The notes: generated by a model from the letters alone, not told the origin. A stretch of 41,579 nucleotides of DNA from an uncultured Collinsella sp. (GCA_902491565.1 CABUIE010000016.1:1-41579), one strand, 5' to 3'; shown: positions 1 to 10,327, counted from the first letter of the stretch. Numbers and translations are program-made.

Positions 1-59
1 CGAGGCCGAGCGCAAAATGGATTCTAAAAAACACCTTGCCAAATAGGAGCGTCAGACCA

Positions 60-108
60 GGAAACCCCCTTATCCGCAGCTCCGAAGGAGCAGGATAAGG
101 GGGTTTCC
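60..108 (-). terminator. Long hairpin downstream of the opp operon
   Basis: Perfect 16-bp inverted repeat (60-75 with 93-108) whose loop contains a further 5-bp stem (GCTCC/GGAGC). It lies 54 nt past the oppF stop, so it is the likely 3' end of the opp transcript. There is no U-tract on the minus-strand side, so it may act as an RNA 3'-end stabiliser or a factor-assisted terminator rather than a classical intrinsic one. Confidence 0.55.
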
Positions 109-162
109 ATGGTCGAGGACGTTCTGAAAACTAAGTCCGGCACGGGCCCGAACGATCACCAG

Positions 163-1190
<1,028 letters not shown>

Positions 1191-1191
<1 letters not shown>

Positions 1192-2282
1192 TACGCCTCG
1201 CCTCCCTTCTTGGAATCCTTGCGCGTACGGGACGTCTCAGGAGCGTTCTTGAGGAACTCGGGGTCACCGGAGTAGTGGCACGCAGAGTAATGACCAGACT
1301 CGGTGACAACGCGCTCGGGGCGCTGCTTGCGGCACTTGTCCGTCGCATAGGGACAACGAGGCGAGAACACGCAGCCCTCAGGCAGGTTCATGAGCGAAGG
1401 CGGGTTGCCGTGAATCGGCGTAAGCGGCTTCTTCTCTTCGATGGCCTGCTCCGGGATGGAGCGGATAAGGCCCCAGGTGTAGGGGTGGCGACTCTCGTAG
1501 AAGATTTCCTCAGCAGTACCGAACTCGACGGGACGGCCGGCGTACATAACCATGATCTTATCGGCCATATCGGCAACGACGCCCAGGTCATGGGTAATCA
1601 TGATGATGGCGTTGCCGTTCTTCTCCTGCATTTCCTGCATGAGCTCGATAATCTGAGCCTGAATGGTAACGTCCAGAGCCGTCGTGGGCTCGTCGGCAAT
1701 CAGGATATCGGGATCGCAGGCAAGAGCCATAGCGATCATGACACGCTGACGCATACCGCCGGAGAACTGGTGCGGATACTCATTGACGCGCTTCTCGGGC
1801 TCGGGGATACCCACGAGGTCCAAAAGCTCGGTAGCGCGCTTGAGCGCCTCCTGCTTGGAGTAGCCACGGTGCAGACGAAGGCCCTCGCCCACCTGCTTGC
1901 CGATCTTATAGACCGGGTTCAAGGAGGTCATAGGATCCTGGAAGATCATCGCGATGTCGTTTCCGCGAATGTGCTGCATCTCTTCCTCGGTCATCTCGAG
2001 GATAGAACGACCGCGATAGCGAACGTCGCCGCCCTCGATCTTTCCCGGAGGCATCGAGATGAGGCCCATGATGGTCATGGCGGTCACGGACTTACCGGAG
2101 CCGGACTCACCGACGACACCCAGGGTCTCGCCGCGATCGAGCGTGTAGGACACACCGTCGACAGCGCGAACGACACCATCCTCGGTATGGAAATACATCT
2201 TAAGGTCATCGACCTCGAGCAGATGCTGGCCCTCGGGAACCGGCTGGTCCTTCAGGTCCACATAGTTCTTGTTCTTCTTCAT
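1191..2282 (-). CDS. oppD: Oligopeptide ABC transporter ATP-binding protein OppD
   Basis: A 363-residue ATPase partner of OppF. Walker A GESGSGKS is at residues 58-65, Q-loop Q115, signature FSGGM at 173-177 and Walker B ILIADEP at 193-199. The C-terminal domain carries GCVFSPRCP followed by further cysteines and CHY, the Cys cluster typical of OppD/DppD. The start follows oppC at once (TAAGGATG). The two full-length ATPases here contrast with the second transporter at 18-24 kb, where one ATPase is fused to a permease. Confidence 0.93.
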
Positions 2283-2284
2283 CC

Positions 2285-3220
2285 TTATGCGTCCTTCATC
2301 TTGACGTCGAGGGCGTCGCGCAGACCGTCACCCAGCAGGGTGAAGGCGAGCACCGTCGAGAGAATTGCCAGACCGGGCATGATCATCATCCAGGGAGCAG
2401 TCAGAAGATACTGCTGACCGTCCTGAATCATGGAGCCCCACGAAGGCGTAGGCGGAATAACGCCCATGCCGAGGAAGGACAGAGCGGACTCGGTCAGAAT
2501 GGCGCCACCAATGTTCATGGTCGCGTAGACCACGATGGAGGCGACGGAGTTCGGGAAGATGTGACGCACTACGATACGAGCATCAGATGCACCCATCGCG
2601 CGCGCAGCGTCAACATAGTCGTTTTCTTTGACCGTCAAGATTGCAGAGCGGAAGACGCGCGCAATCGAAGGCCAGCCGAGAATACCGATGGCGATAAAGA
2701 CGTTCTGAAGACCACGGCCGATAACGGCGATCATGGCGACAACGAACAGCACGTACGGGAACGCCAGGAAGATGTCCGCACAGCGCATGATGATCGTATC
2801 CCAGATCCCGCCGTAGAAACCGGCCAGAGCACCCATGACCAGACCGATCACCGTGGAGATCGCGGTGGCCATAATGCCGACGGACAGCGAAACGCGTGCA
2901 CCGTAGATAACGCGGACGAGAATGTCGCGACCAAGGGCGTCTGTGCCAAACGGGTGCTCTGCACACGGAGCCAACAGCGACGTCTCGGCCATGGTGGTCG
3001 AGTCGGAAGCCGTCGGCGAACCGAGCCAGGGCTTAGCCCACAGATCTGCGGTCAGGGCAACCAAAACGACGATGATGATCCAGCAGACACCGATAACGGC
3101 GAGCTTGTTCTTGCGAAGACGCTTAAAAGCGTCACCCCACAGCGTGCGGGACTTGGCGGGAGCAGATGCGGCCTTGGTGGCGGTAGCCTGCTCCTGAGAC
3201 TGAGAATCAGTTTCCTGCAT
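2285..3220 (-). CDS. oppC: Oligopeptide ABC transporter permease OppC
   Basis: A 311-residue inner-membrane permease. A cytoplasmic N-terminus of about 40 residues, rich in Gln, Ala and Thr, precedes the first membrane helix (about 41-60). The conserved OppC segment containing FGTDALGRD is at residues 91-99. The EAA-type coupling loop (YVDAARAMGASDARIVVRH) lies at 202-220 and contacts the ATPases. Several further hydrophobic helices follow, as expected for the BPD transport family. The ATG is preceded by GGGAGG. It sits 14 nt after oppB and directly before oppD. Confidence 0.92.
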   Translation of the reverse strand: MQETDSQSQEQATATKAASAPAKSRTLWGDAFKRLRKNKLAVIGVCWIIIVVLVALTADLWAKPWLGSPTASDSTTMAETSLLAPCAEHPFGTDALGRDILVRVIYGARVSLSVGIMATAISTVIGLVMGALAGFYGGIWDTIIMRCADIFLAFPYVLFVVAMIAVIGRGLQNVFIAIGILGWPSIARVFRSAILTVKENDYVDAARAMGASDARIVVRHIFPNSVASIVVYATMNIGGAILTESALSFLGMGVIPPTPSWGSMIQDGQQYLLTAPWMMIMPGLAILSTVLAFTLLGDGLRDALDVKMKDA

Positions 3221-3234
3221 GAGACGTACCTCCC

Positions 3235-4272
3235 TTAGGCCTTATCCGACGGACCGCCAAGGCGGATGCGCGGGTCGAGGAATGCATAGCTAATGTCGAC
3301 GAGCAGGTTAATCACCATGACGACGACGACGATGAGCGTAACGCCGCCCATAACGATGGGCCAGTCACGCATGCTAATGGCGCGATAGACCTCATAGCCG
3401 ATACCGGGCCAGTTAAAAACCGTCTCGGTCAGGATGGCGCCCGAAAGCATGCCACCAAAGTCGACACCAATATAGGTAACGACGGGGATGAGTGCATTCT
3501 TAAGCGCATGCTTGACGATGATCGCGCGATTGGAGAGACCCTTGGCCTTTGCCGTACGGATGTAATCCTGGTTCATGACGTCAAGCAGCTGCGAGCGCAT
3601 AATGCGGGCGGCATAAGCGGTCGAAACCGAAGCCAGCGTAATGGTCGGAAGCACATAGTGCATCCAATCCTGATACTGAGAGCTGGAACCGCCGGCACCC
3701 GAGATCGGCATGGAGATTGCACCGCCCGTAGCGTCCTTGAGGATGACGCCAAAGAACAGCTGCAGCAACATACCGAGCCAGAAGGCCGGGACCGCAACGA
3801 GGATCGACGTGGTGAGCGTTACCAAAATATCCCAGAAGGAATAACGCTTTACCGCCGAAATGATACCCGCACCGATACCCATGATTGCCTCGAGCACGAT
3901 GGCGCACGCGGCAAGTTTGACCGTATACGGATACTTCTGGGCAAAAATTTCCGTAACCGGCAGCTTGCGCTGATACGAATTGCCCAGATCGCCATGAAGC
4001 AGGCCGTTCATGTAATACAAGTAACGGTCCACGAGCGACGTTTGAACGGGGTCGCCGTTCTCGTCAAGGATCGCGTTGCCGTCCTCGTCCGACTGGACCA
4101 GGTGATAGCGGACGCGAAGCTGAAGCTCCACCTCGGGGGACAGAGCCTTGTCTCCACCGATCAGCTTGATCGGATCTCCCGGCACGATATTCTGAAGGGC
4201 GAACAGAATCAGCGTAACGCCCAAAAATACCGGGATGAACTGAAGCACACGTTTAACGATGTACTTACCCAT
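3235..4272 (-). CDS. oppB: Oligopeptide ABC transporter permease OppB
   Basis: A 345-residue permease that pairs with OppC. The first helix is at about residues 9-30 and is followed by the PGDP motif (31-34) typical of OppB/DppB N-termini. The EAA loop is at about 237-259 (YIRTAKAKGLSNRAIIVKHALKN). The N-terminal periplasm-side loop holds an unusual acidic stretch at about 61-80, with DEDGN and DENGD repeats absent from most family members. RBS GGGGAG lies 4-5 nt before the ATG. A hairpin lies between this gene and oppA. Confidence 0.92.
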   Translation of the reverse strand: MGKYIVKRVLQFIPVFLGVTLILFALQNIVPGDPIKLIGGDKALSPEVELQLRVRYHLVQSDEDGNAILDENGDPVQTSLVDRYLYYMNGLLHGDLGNSYQRKLPVTEIFAQKYPYTVKLAACAIVLEAIMGIGAGIISAVKRYSFWDILVTLTTSILVAVPAFWLGMLLQLFFGVILKDATGGAISMPISGAGGSSSQYQDWMHYVLPTITLASVSTAYAARIMRSQLLDVMNQDYIRTAKAKGLSNRAIIVKHALKNALIPVVTYIGVDFGGMLSGAILTETVFNWPGIGYEVYRAISMRDWPIVMGGVTLIVVVVMVINLLVDISYAFLDPRIRLGGPSDKA

Positions 4273-4302
4273 ACCACTCCCCTATCTAGGGATTAACCTA
4301 AA

Positions 4303-4332
4303 TGGGATGCCGATCGCCAGACCGGCATCCCA
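4303..4332 (-). terminator. Hairpin between oppA and oppB
   Basis: Perfect 10-bp stem (4303-4312 with 4323-4332), followed on the minus strand by a weak TTT. It lies in the oppA-oppB gap. A partial terminator or 3' stabiliser here would make the binding-protein mRNA more abundant than the permease/ATPase mRNA, a common arrangement in opp operons. The assignment to partial termination is inference. Confidence 0.6.
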
Positions 4333-4428
4333 AAATTACCATCAGCCAGTTTACCCCAGGTTAGGGAGAACTGTATGTTTCCCATGAGGTCTACGTAAAT
4401 ACTTGACCCTCACGGAAGCTGCAAACTC

Positions 4429-6105
4429 TTAGGCGAGCTCAGCGGTACCCAGCTCAGCGTGCTTCTGCGGATCGACATAGAGGTGCTTGATGCGATCGGA
4501 GCCGACGATGGTGTGCGTGTAGAACATCACCGGGATGACCGGGCAGTCGGCAGCGACCATAGCGTCGGCCTCCTGCATCTTAGCAACGCGCTCTTCGTCG
4601 TCAACCGTGGTGCGAGCCTCGTTGACCTTGGCGTCGAACTCGGGGTTGTTGTAACCGGAGCGGTTGTCGCCACCGAGGGAGTCGGAGTGGAACAGCGGAT
4701 ACAGGAAGTTGTCCATGATCGGGTAGTCGGCAATCCAACCCAGACGACCGAACTGATAGTTAAAGTTCTGGTACTGCTCGAGCAAGGCAGACCACTCAGG
4801 GGTATCGGAGACAGCGGTAACGCCAACCTTGGCGAGGTCACCGATGATGGACTCCATGATCTCCTTGTGGCCACCATCCTGGTTGTAGGAAAGGGTCACG
4901 TTAATGCCACGATCGCCGTTAGCGCCAGCGGGAGCAACCTTGTCCAGGTACTCGTTAGCCTTGTCGACGTCGTAGGCGCAGAACTCCCATGCGCCCTCCT
5001 TGTAGCCATCGATGCCCGGAGGAACAATGCCGTCGGCGGGGGTACGGGTACCCTTGAAGATAGTCTTGCAGATGGCCTCACGGTTGATGGCCAGGGAGAT
5101 ACCCCTGCGCAGGTCGGCGTTGTTGAACGGCTCGGCCGTGTTGTTGCAGGTCAGGTAGTAGGTGGAAGGCTCGGAGCCGAGCAGCATGCGCTCGCCGTCA
5201 CCCATGGTGTAGCCGTCCTTGGACACGCCGCGATCCTTCTTGGCGGCGTCGATCTGAGCAACGGGAACGTCGCAGACATCGAGGTTACCGGCCTGGAACT
5301 CCTTGTAAGCGGTCTCCATGTCCTTGATGACCTGGAAGTGGATGCCATCGATCTTGGCCTTGTCGCCATAGTAATCGTCGAACTTCTTGAGGTTGATCTC
5401 CTGACCATCCTCCCACTTGCCGTCCATCATGAACGGGCCGTTACCGACCGGTGCAAGGTAGAAGCTCTTGGCATCGGACTCGGCGCACTCGGGAACCGGG
5501 GCCAGAGCCGGGTGAGAGGCGACGAAGGGGAAGTCGGCGTAAGCGGAAGACAGCTTGACGACGAGGGTCTCATCGTCGGGGCAGGTAACACCGCTGAGTT
5601 CAGTAGCGTTACCGGCAAGCAGATCGTCATAGCCCTCGACCATGGAAAGGTGATAGGAGACCTCGGAAGGGCCATACTCGGTAGCGATGGCCGACTTGGT
5701 GTTGACCAGACGCTCCCAACCGAGCTTGAAGGACTTGGAGGTAACGTCGTCACCGTTGTGGAACTTGGCCTTCTTGATCTTGAAGGTGAACTCGGTGGCG
5801 TCGTCGTTGGCCTCGAAGGACTCGCAAGCCAGCGGAACGATCTCGCCCTTCTCGGCGTCATAAGAGGTCAGAGCGTCAAAGAGCTGGTACTCGACCTGAG
5901 TGCCCTGGTCCTCCTGGACATTGTAGGGGTCGATGCAGACCGGGTTGTTGATGTAGAAGTTCAGCGTCGAACCGGACTCAGAACCGGAAGTGTCGCCGCC
6001 CTTCTTGCCGCATGCGGCAAGAAAAGCCATGGAGCTCGCAGCGAGGGTGCCGCCAACAAAGGCGCGACGACCCATAACGGGCTGGTGGAACATAGAATCA
6101 GCCAT
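4429..6105 (-). CDS. oppA: Peptide ABC transporter substrate-binding lipoprotein OppA
   Basis: A 558-residue extracytoplasmic solute-binding protein of family 5 (SBP_bac_5), the ligand receptor of the OppBCDF importer. The N-terminus shows a twin-arginine pair (GRRAFVGG, residues 12-19), then a hydrophobic segment and a lipobox ending LAAC (Cys at about 32). It is therefore probably exported and lipid-anchored, perhaps through Tat. A low-complexity Gly/Ser linker follows the Cys. The ATG at 6105 has RBS AAGGAGG five bases upstream. A candidate promoter and a roughly 290-nt leader region lie upstream, consistent with oppA being the first gene of the operon. Confidence 0.9.
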   Translation of the reverse strand: MADSMFHQPVMGRRAFVGGTLAASSMAFLAACGKKGGDTSGSESGSTLNFYINNPVCIDPYNVQEDQGTQVEYQLFDALTSYDAEKGEIVPLACESFEANDDATEFTFKIKKAKFHNGDDVTSKSFKLGWERLVNTKSAIATEYGPSEVSYHLSMVEGYDDLLAGNATELSGVTCPDDETLVVKLSSAYADFPFVASHPALAPVPECAESDAKSFYLAPVGNGPFMMDGKWEDGQEINLKKFDDYYGDKAKIDGIHFQVIKDMETAYKEFQAGNLDVCDVPVAQIDAAKKDRGVSKDGYTMGDGERMLLGSEPSTYYLTCNNTAEPFNNADLRRGISLAINREAICKTIFKGTRTPADGIVPPGIDGYKEGAWEFCAYDVDKANEYLDKVAPAGANGDRGINVTLSYNQDGGHKEIMESIIGDLAKVGVTAVSDTPEWSALLEQYQNFNYQFGRLGWIADYPIMDNFLYPLFHSDSLGGDNRSGYNNPEFDAKVNEARTTVDDEERVAKMQEADAMVAADCPVIPVMFYTHTIVGSDRIKHLYVDPQKHAELGTAELA

Positions 6106-6204
6106 GCCATCCTCCTTATGAGATAGGACAAAGAAATGTTCAGTCGGACATATGTCGAGACAATCCGATCCGAACCATCAAAACGCCGCCCGCTGCTATG
6201 GCTG

Positions 6205-6233
6205 GTTATGCACAACGAACCAACGTTTTGCAA
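6205..6233 (-). promoter_or_regulatory. Candidate oppA promoter with AACGTT motif
   Basis: On the minus strand TTGCAA (6228-6233) and CATAAC (6205-6210) are separated by 17 nt. A CAACGTTTTG motif (6221-6230) overlaps the -35 and spacer and resembles motifs upstream of gap and of the nan operon. A short palindrome GACATATGTC at 6147-6156 lies in the leader. The promoter boxes are moderate matches only. Confidence 0.35.
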
Positions 6234-6344
6234 TACAGTAGCGCATTTTATGCACGATTTGGGGCTAATTCCGGTTAACGGTCGAGAATTTCTTTAGTTG
6301 GGCGAAGTATGTGGGGATATTTTGACTCTGTTACAAATATGTAA

Positions 6345-6373
6345 ACAAAAAGGGTCCCGCACATGCGAGACCC
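6345..6373 (-). terminator. secG intrinsic terminator
   Basis: 9-bp stem with one G-U pair (6352-6360 with 6365-6373) and a 4-nt loop, followed on the minus strand by TTTTTGTTT. It is a classical Rho-independent terminator 26 nt after the secG stop, separating the glycolysis/secG unit from the opp operon. Confidence 0.88.
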
Positions 6374-6398
6374 ATTGCAAACGTATATACGCCGATGC

Positions 6399-6653
6399 TT
6401 AGTAGCCCACGATGCCCTGCGGGAAGAAGAACATGCACAGGACGACGCACACGGCAAAAACAACGGCCATAATTACCGTCAGGCGATCGAGGTTCTGCTC
6501 CATGACGCCCGTGGCAGAGCTGGAGTTATACAGCGAGCTAGCGATCATATCCGAAACGCCGGTGCCCTTACCGGAATGCATCAGGACGAGAATCGTCAGC
6601 GCCACGGCAGAGACAGCCCAAACGACAAACAGAAGAATCTGGAACGGACCCAT
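6399..6653 (-). CDS. secG: Preprotein translocase subunit SecG
   Basis: An 84-residue small membrane protein of the SecYEG translocon. There are two hydrophobic helices, at about 6-25 and 59-77. Between them is the conserved polar loop starting HSGKGTGVSD, equivalent to the family's HxGKGxG motif, and a Ser/Asn-rich stretch ending GVMEQNLDRLT. RBS AAGGAG sits 8 nt before the ATG. SecG at the end of the gap-pgk-tpi cluster is a known actinobacterial/firmicute gene order. It has its own terminator at 6345-6373. Confidence 0.93.
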   Translation of the reverse strand: MGPFQILLFVVWAVSAVALTILVLMHSGKGTGVSDMIASSLYNSSSATGVMEQNLDRLTVIMAVVFAVCVVLCMFFFPQGIVGY

Positions 6654-6757
6654 AGATAAGCTCCTTAATAGAACAGTTCAAACTCCAGTACTGTACCACA
6701 ATCCCCCGCTCTCCCCTACCTGCCACTCAAGGACGGGGTGGAAATGGCAGAAATACC

Positions 6758-6790
6758 AAAAAGGGGATTGTCCGGTTGTGGACAACCCCC
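6758..6790 (-). terminator. gpmI intrinsic terminator
   Basis: 11-bp stem (6763-6773 with 6780-6790, one G-U pair) with a 6-nt loop, followed on the minus strand by TTTTT (6758-6762). It lies 28 nt after the gpmI stop, so secG is probably transcribed separately or by read-through. Confidence 0.88.
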
Positions 6791-6817
6791 TTACTAGAAA
6801 ACGGTATTTGTTTTCTC

Positions 6818-8371
6818 TTAGGCCTCGGTGGCGAGCACGCGGCCCGTCATCTCGGCGGAAGGCTCAATACCAGCCATGGTGAGCATGGTCGGAGCGATAT
6901 CGGAAAGACGGCCGTCCTCGATACCGGTGAGCTGTGCCTTCTCATCAACGATGATGAACGGCACGCGGTTGGTGGTGTGAGCCGTAAACGGATGCTTGGA
7001 ACCGTCGGAAGCAACGTCAAACATGTGATCGGCGTTGCCGTGGTCGGCGGTAATCAGTGCAAAGCCGCCCTTGGCGAGAATCGCCGGGACAACCTTGGAC
7101 AGGGCATCGTCAACAGCCTCGACAGCCTTAACGGCGGCGTCGAAGACACCGGTGTGACCAACCATGTCGCAGTTCGCGAAGTTCACGATGTAGAAATCAG
7201 CGCGATCCTCGTTGATGGCGGCGACGAGCTTCTCGGTAACCTCGGGAGCGCTCATCTCGGGCTGCAGATCGTAGGTAGCAACCTTGGGGGAAGCGACGAG
7301 CACGCGCTCCTCGCCCTCCTTGGGCTCCTCGATGCCACCGTTGAGGAAGAACGTCACGTGGGCGTACTTCTCGGTCTCGGCAGTGTGCAGCTGCTTCAGG
7401 CCATTGGCGGCGATAACGTCGGCCAGGACGTTCTCGGGGAACGTCTTGGGGAAGGCGACCTCGACGTCAAACGTCGGATCGTACTCGGTCATCGTCACAA
7501 AGTGCGAAAGCTTGATCTGCTCGCGCTCAAAGCCGTCGAACTCCTTGTCCGTGAACACGCGGGTCATCTGACGAGCGCGGTCGGGACGGAAGTTGAAGAA
7601 GATGGCCGCGTCGCCCTCGTGAATGCCCTCGTTGTGGGCAGCGAAGGGCTCGACGAACTCGTCGCCGCGCGGGTCCTTCTCGTAGTAGGCCTTGATACCG
7701 GCAACGGGGTCGACATCGGCATCGGACGCGTTGACCATGACGTCGTAGGCGCGCTGGATGCGCTCCCAACGGTTGTCGCGGTCCATCGCCCAATAACGAC
7801 CCGAGACGGTGGCAACGCGAGCGTCGCAACCGGTCTCCTCGGAAATCTTGGCCAGGAAGGCGCAGAACTCGCTCATGTAGCCAGCACCGGACTGCGGGTC
7901 GACGTCGCGGCCATCCATGAAGGCGTGGACACGAACGGTCTTGACGCCATGCTCGGCAGCCATCTTGACCAGAGCCTCAACGTGGTTCATATGAGAATGA
8001 ACACCGCCAGGGCTCATAAGGCCCATGAGGTGGAGAGTCTTGCCGTCAGCCTTGACATCGTCCATAGCCTTGACAAAAACCTCGTTCTTGGCGATGGAGC
8101 CGTCCTTGATGGCATTGTTGATGCGCGAAAGCTCCTGGAACACGATGCGGCCGGCACCGATGTTGAGGTGACCCACCTCGGAGTTGCCCATCTGGCCGTC
8201 GGGAAGGCCCACGTCCTCGCCCGAAGCACCGAGCGTGGTGTGGGGGTACTTCTCGTACAGGCCATCAAGGAAGGGCGTCTTGGCAGCGGCGACGGCATTC
8301 TCGCCATCGGCCGGAGCAAGGCCGCAGCCATCCATGATAATCAGGAGTGCAGGAAGATGACGTTGTGCCAT
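6818..8371 (-). CDS. gpmI: 2,3-bisphosphoglycerate-independent phosphoglycerate mutase
   Basis: A 517-residue Mn-dependent mutase interconverting 3- and 2-phosphoglycerate. MDGCG (residues 13-17) gives the first metal-binding Asp. MGNSEVGH (61-68) contains the catalytic Ser64 that forms the phospho-intermediate. TADHGNAD near residue 440 is the second metal site. The length is normal for iPGM. The start lies 5 nt after the tpiA stop, so it is co-transcribed with pgk and tpiA, placing three consecutive glycolytic steps in one transcript. Confidence 0.96.
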   Translation of the reverse strand: MAQRHLPALLIIMDGCGLAPADGENAVAAAKTPFLDGLYEKYPHTTLGASGEDVGLPDGQMGNSEVGHLNIGAGRIVFQELSRINNAIKDGSIAKNEVFVKAMDDVKADGKTLHLMGLMSPGGVHSHMNHVEALVKMAAEHGVKTVRVHAFMDGRDVDPQSGAGYMSEFCAFLAKISEETGCDARVATVSGRYWAMDRDNRWERIQRAYDVMVNASDADVDPVAGIKAYYEKDPRGDEFVEPFAAHNEGIHEGDAAIFFNFRPDRARQMTRVFTDKEFDGFEREQIKLSHFVTMTEYDPTFDVEVAFPKTFPENVLADVIAANGLKQLHTAETEKYAHVTFFLNGGIEEPKEGEERVLVASPKVATYDLQPEMSAPEVTEKLVAAINEDRADFYIVNFANCDMVGHTGVFDAAVKAVEAVDDALSKVVPAILAKGGFALITADHGNADHMFDVASDGSKHPFTAHTTNRVPFIIVDEKAQLTGIEDGRLSDIAPTMLTMAGIEPSAEMTGRVLATEA

Positions 8372-8376
8372 ATGTC

Positions 8377-9144
8377 CTACTCGCCTGCCTTGACGACCAT
8401 AGAGGCGAAGTCGGCAGCCTTGAGCGAAGCGCCGCCCACGAGGGCGCCGTCAACGTCGGGCTTGGCGACGAGCTCGGCGATGTTGCCGGGCTTGGCGGAA
8501 CCGCCATACAGCACGCGGATGCCGTTGGCGAGCTCCTCGCCGAACATCTCTTTGAGGGTCTCACGGATAGCACCGCAGACCTCCTGAGCGTCCTCGGCGG
8601 TAGCGGTCTTGCCGGTGCCGATGGCCCAGATGGGCTCGTAGGCGACGACGACCTGCTTGGGGCAGGTGATCTCAAGACCAGCAAGGCCAGCCTTGACCTG
8701 GTTCACGACGTGCTCGACATAGGTGCCAGCCTCGCGGACCTCGAGGGACTCGCCGCAGCAGAAGACGGGAACAAGGCCGGCGGCAACGAGAGCCTTGGCC
8801 TTCTTGTTCTGGTCCTCGTCGGTCTCGTGGAAGTAGTCACGACGCTCGGAGTGACCGATGATGCAGTAGGTGCAGCCAGCGGACTTGAGCATGTCGCAAG
8901 AGGACTCACCGGTGAAGGCACCCTTGGCCTCCCAGTACACGTTCTGTGCGCCGAGGGCGATGGGGGCAGCCTGAATGCGGTCATGAACCGTGGTGATGTC
9001 GATGGTCGGAGGGCAGACGAGCACCTCGACGCCAGCCGGAACCTCGGGCAGAGCCTGAGCCAGCTCGTCAGCGAGCTTGGCGGCCTCGGCGACGTCGTTG
9101 TTCATCTTCCAGTTACCAGCGATAAGAAGGGTGCGATTAGGCAT
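8377..9144 (-). CDS. tpiA: Triose-phosphate isomerase
   Basis: A 255-residue TIM-barrel enzyme interconverting DHAP and glyceraldehyde-3-P. Catalytic residues are visible: N11/K13 in GNWKMN, H98 in IIGHSE and E170 in AYEPIWAIGTG. The phosphate-binding YGGS motif is near the C-terminus. The frame is open further upstream, but the start is set at 9144 because MPNRTLLIAGNWKMN matches family N-termini. This start overlaps the pgk stop by 8 nt (ATGCCTAA), implying translational coupling. Confidence 0.96.
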   Translation of the reverse strand: MPNRTLLIAGNWKMNNDVAEAAKLADELAQALPEVPAGVEVLVCPPTIDITTVHDRIQAAPIALGAQNVYWEAKGAFTGESSCDMLKSAGCTYCIIGHSERRDYFHETDEDQNKKAKALVAAGLVPVFCCGESLEVREAGTYVEHVVNQVKAGLAGLEITCPKQVVVAYEPIWAIGTGKTATAEDAQEVCGAIRETLKEMFGEELANGIRVLYGGSAKPGNIAELVAKPDVDGALVGGASLKAADFASMVVKAGE

Positions 9145-10327
9145 CGAGAAGCGCCTCCACTCCGGGCAGGGCCTTACCCTCGACGAGCTCCATGGAAGCG
9201 CCACCACCGGTGGAGATCCAGCTCATCTTGTCGGCCAGGTTGAACTTGTTGACAGCTGCGACAGAGTCACCACCGCCGATGATCGAGGTGCAGTCAGCCT
9301 CGGCGAGAGCCTCGGCGATAGCCTGGGTGCCGTGAGCAAAGTTGTCAAACTCGAAGACGCCCATGGGGCCGTTCCAGAACACGGTCTTGGCGCCCTTGAC
9401 AGCCTCGGCATAGAGCTCCTCGGTCTTGGGACCGATGTCCATACCCTCACGATCGTCGGGGATAGCGTCGGAAGCAACAACCTCGGGGACAGCGTCCTCG
9501 CCAAAGTGATCGGCAACACGGTTGTCGATGGGGAGCAGGATCTTGACACCCTTCTCCTCGGCCTTCTTGAGCATCTCGCCGGCGCGCTCGACCCAGTCCT
9601 CTTCCTTGAGGGACTGACCGACGGACAGGCCCTGAGCCAGGAAGAAGGTGTAGGCCATGCCGCCACCGATGATCAGGGTGTCAGCGGAGTCGATGAGGTG
9701 ATCGAGAACGCCGATCTTGGAGGAAACCTTAGAACCGCCGACGATGGCGACGAAGGGGCGCTCGGGCTCGGCGAAGATGCCGGTCAGCGTGTCGACCTCC
9801 TTCTCGAGCAAGAAGCCGGCGACGGCAGGCAGGTAAGCGGCGGGGCCCACGACGGAACCCTGGGCGCGGTGAGCGGTGCCGAAGGCATCGAGAACGAAGA
9901 CGTCACCATAGGAAGCGAGCTTCTTAGCGATCTCGGGATCGTTCTTCTTCTCACGCTTGTCAAAACGGACGTTCTCGAGAACGAGGACCTTACCCGGCTC
10001 GACGGCGGCGACAGCCTCAGCAGCCTTCTCGCCGTAGGTGTCAGCGACAAAGGCAACGTCGAGACCAGAGAGCTCAGCGAGCTTCTTGGCGACGGGCTCG
10101 AGGGACAGCTCGGGCTGGAAGCCGGTGCCCTCGGGACGGCCGAGGTGGCTCATGAGGATGACGCGAGCGTTGTGCTCAACGAGGTAGTTGATGGTGGGCA
10201 GGGCAGCCTTGATACGGGTGGTGTCGCCAACGACGCCATCCTTGATAGGCACGTTAAAGTCAACGCGGACGAGAACGCGCTTTCCGTCGACATCGATGTC
10301 GCGGACGGTCTTCTTGGTAAAGGCCAT
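9137..10327 (-). CDS. pgk: Phosphoglycerate kinase
   Basis: A 396-residue monomeric kinase making ATP from 1,3-bisphosphoglycerate. The N-terminal domain has RVDFNVP and the substrate-binding SHLGRP. The C-terminal nucleotide domain has GGSKVSSKI and the late GGGDS segment. The start at 10327 (MAFTKKTV) is chosen because an AAAGG Shine-Dalgarno lies about 11 nt upstream and the 12 extra upstream residues are unlike the family. A 7-bp hairpin (10351-10357 with 10367-10373) lies just upstream. The gene follows gap across a terminator-like hairpin, so part of its transcription may be read-through from gap. Confidence 0.96.
   Translation of the reverse strand: MAFTKKTVRDIDVDGKRVLVRVDFNVPIKDGVVGDTTRIKAALPTINYLVEHNARVILMSHLGRPEGTGFQPELSLEPVAKKLAELSGLDVAFVADTYGEKAAEAVAAVEPGKVLVLENVRFDKREKKNDPEIAKKLASYGDVFVLDAFGTAHRAQGSVVGPAAYLPAVAGFLLEKEVDTLTGIFAEPERPFVAIVGGSKVSSKIGVLDHLIDSADTLIIGGGMAYTFFLAQGLSVGQSLKEEDWVERAGEMLKKAEEKGVKILLPIDNRVADHFGEDAVPEVVASDAIPDDREGMDIGPKTEELYAEAVKGAKTVFWNGPMGVFEFDNFAHGTQAIAEALAEADCTSIIGGGDSVAAVNKFNLADKMSWISTGGGASMELVEGKALPGVEALLDA

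Noticed and set aside
4459..6126. Plus-strand open frame covering all of oppA.
   Set aside because: Repetitive Val/Leu/Gly/Asp composition mirrors the antisense of oppA codons. The oppA side has a signal peptide, lipobox and RBS.
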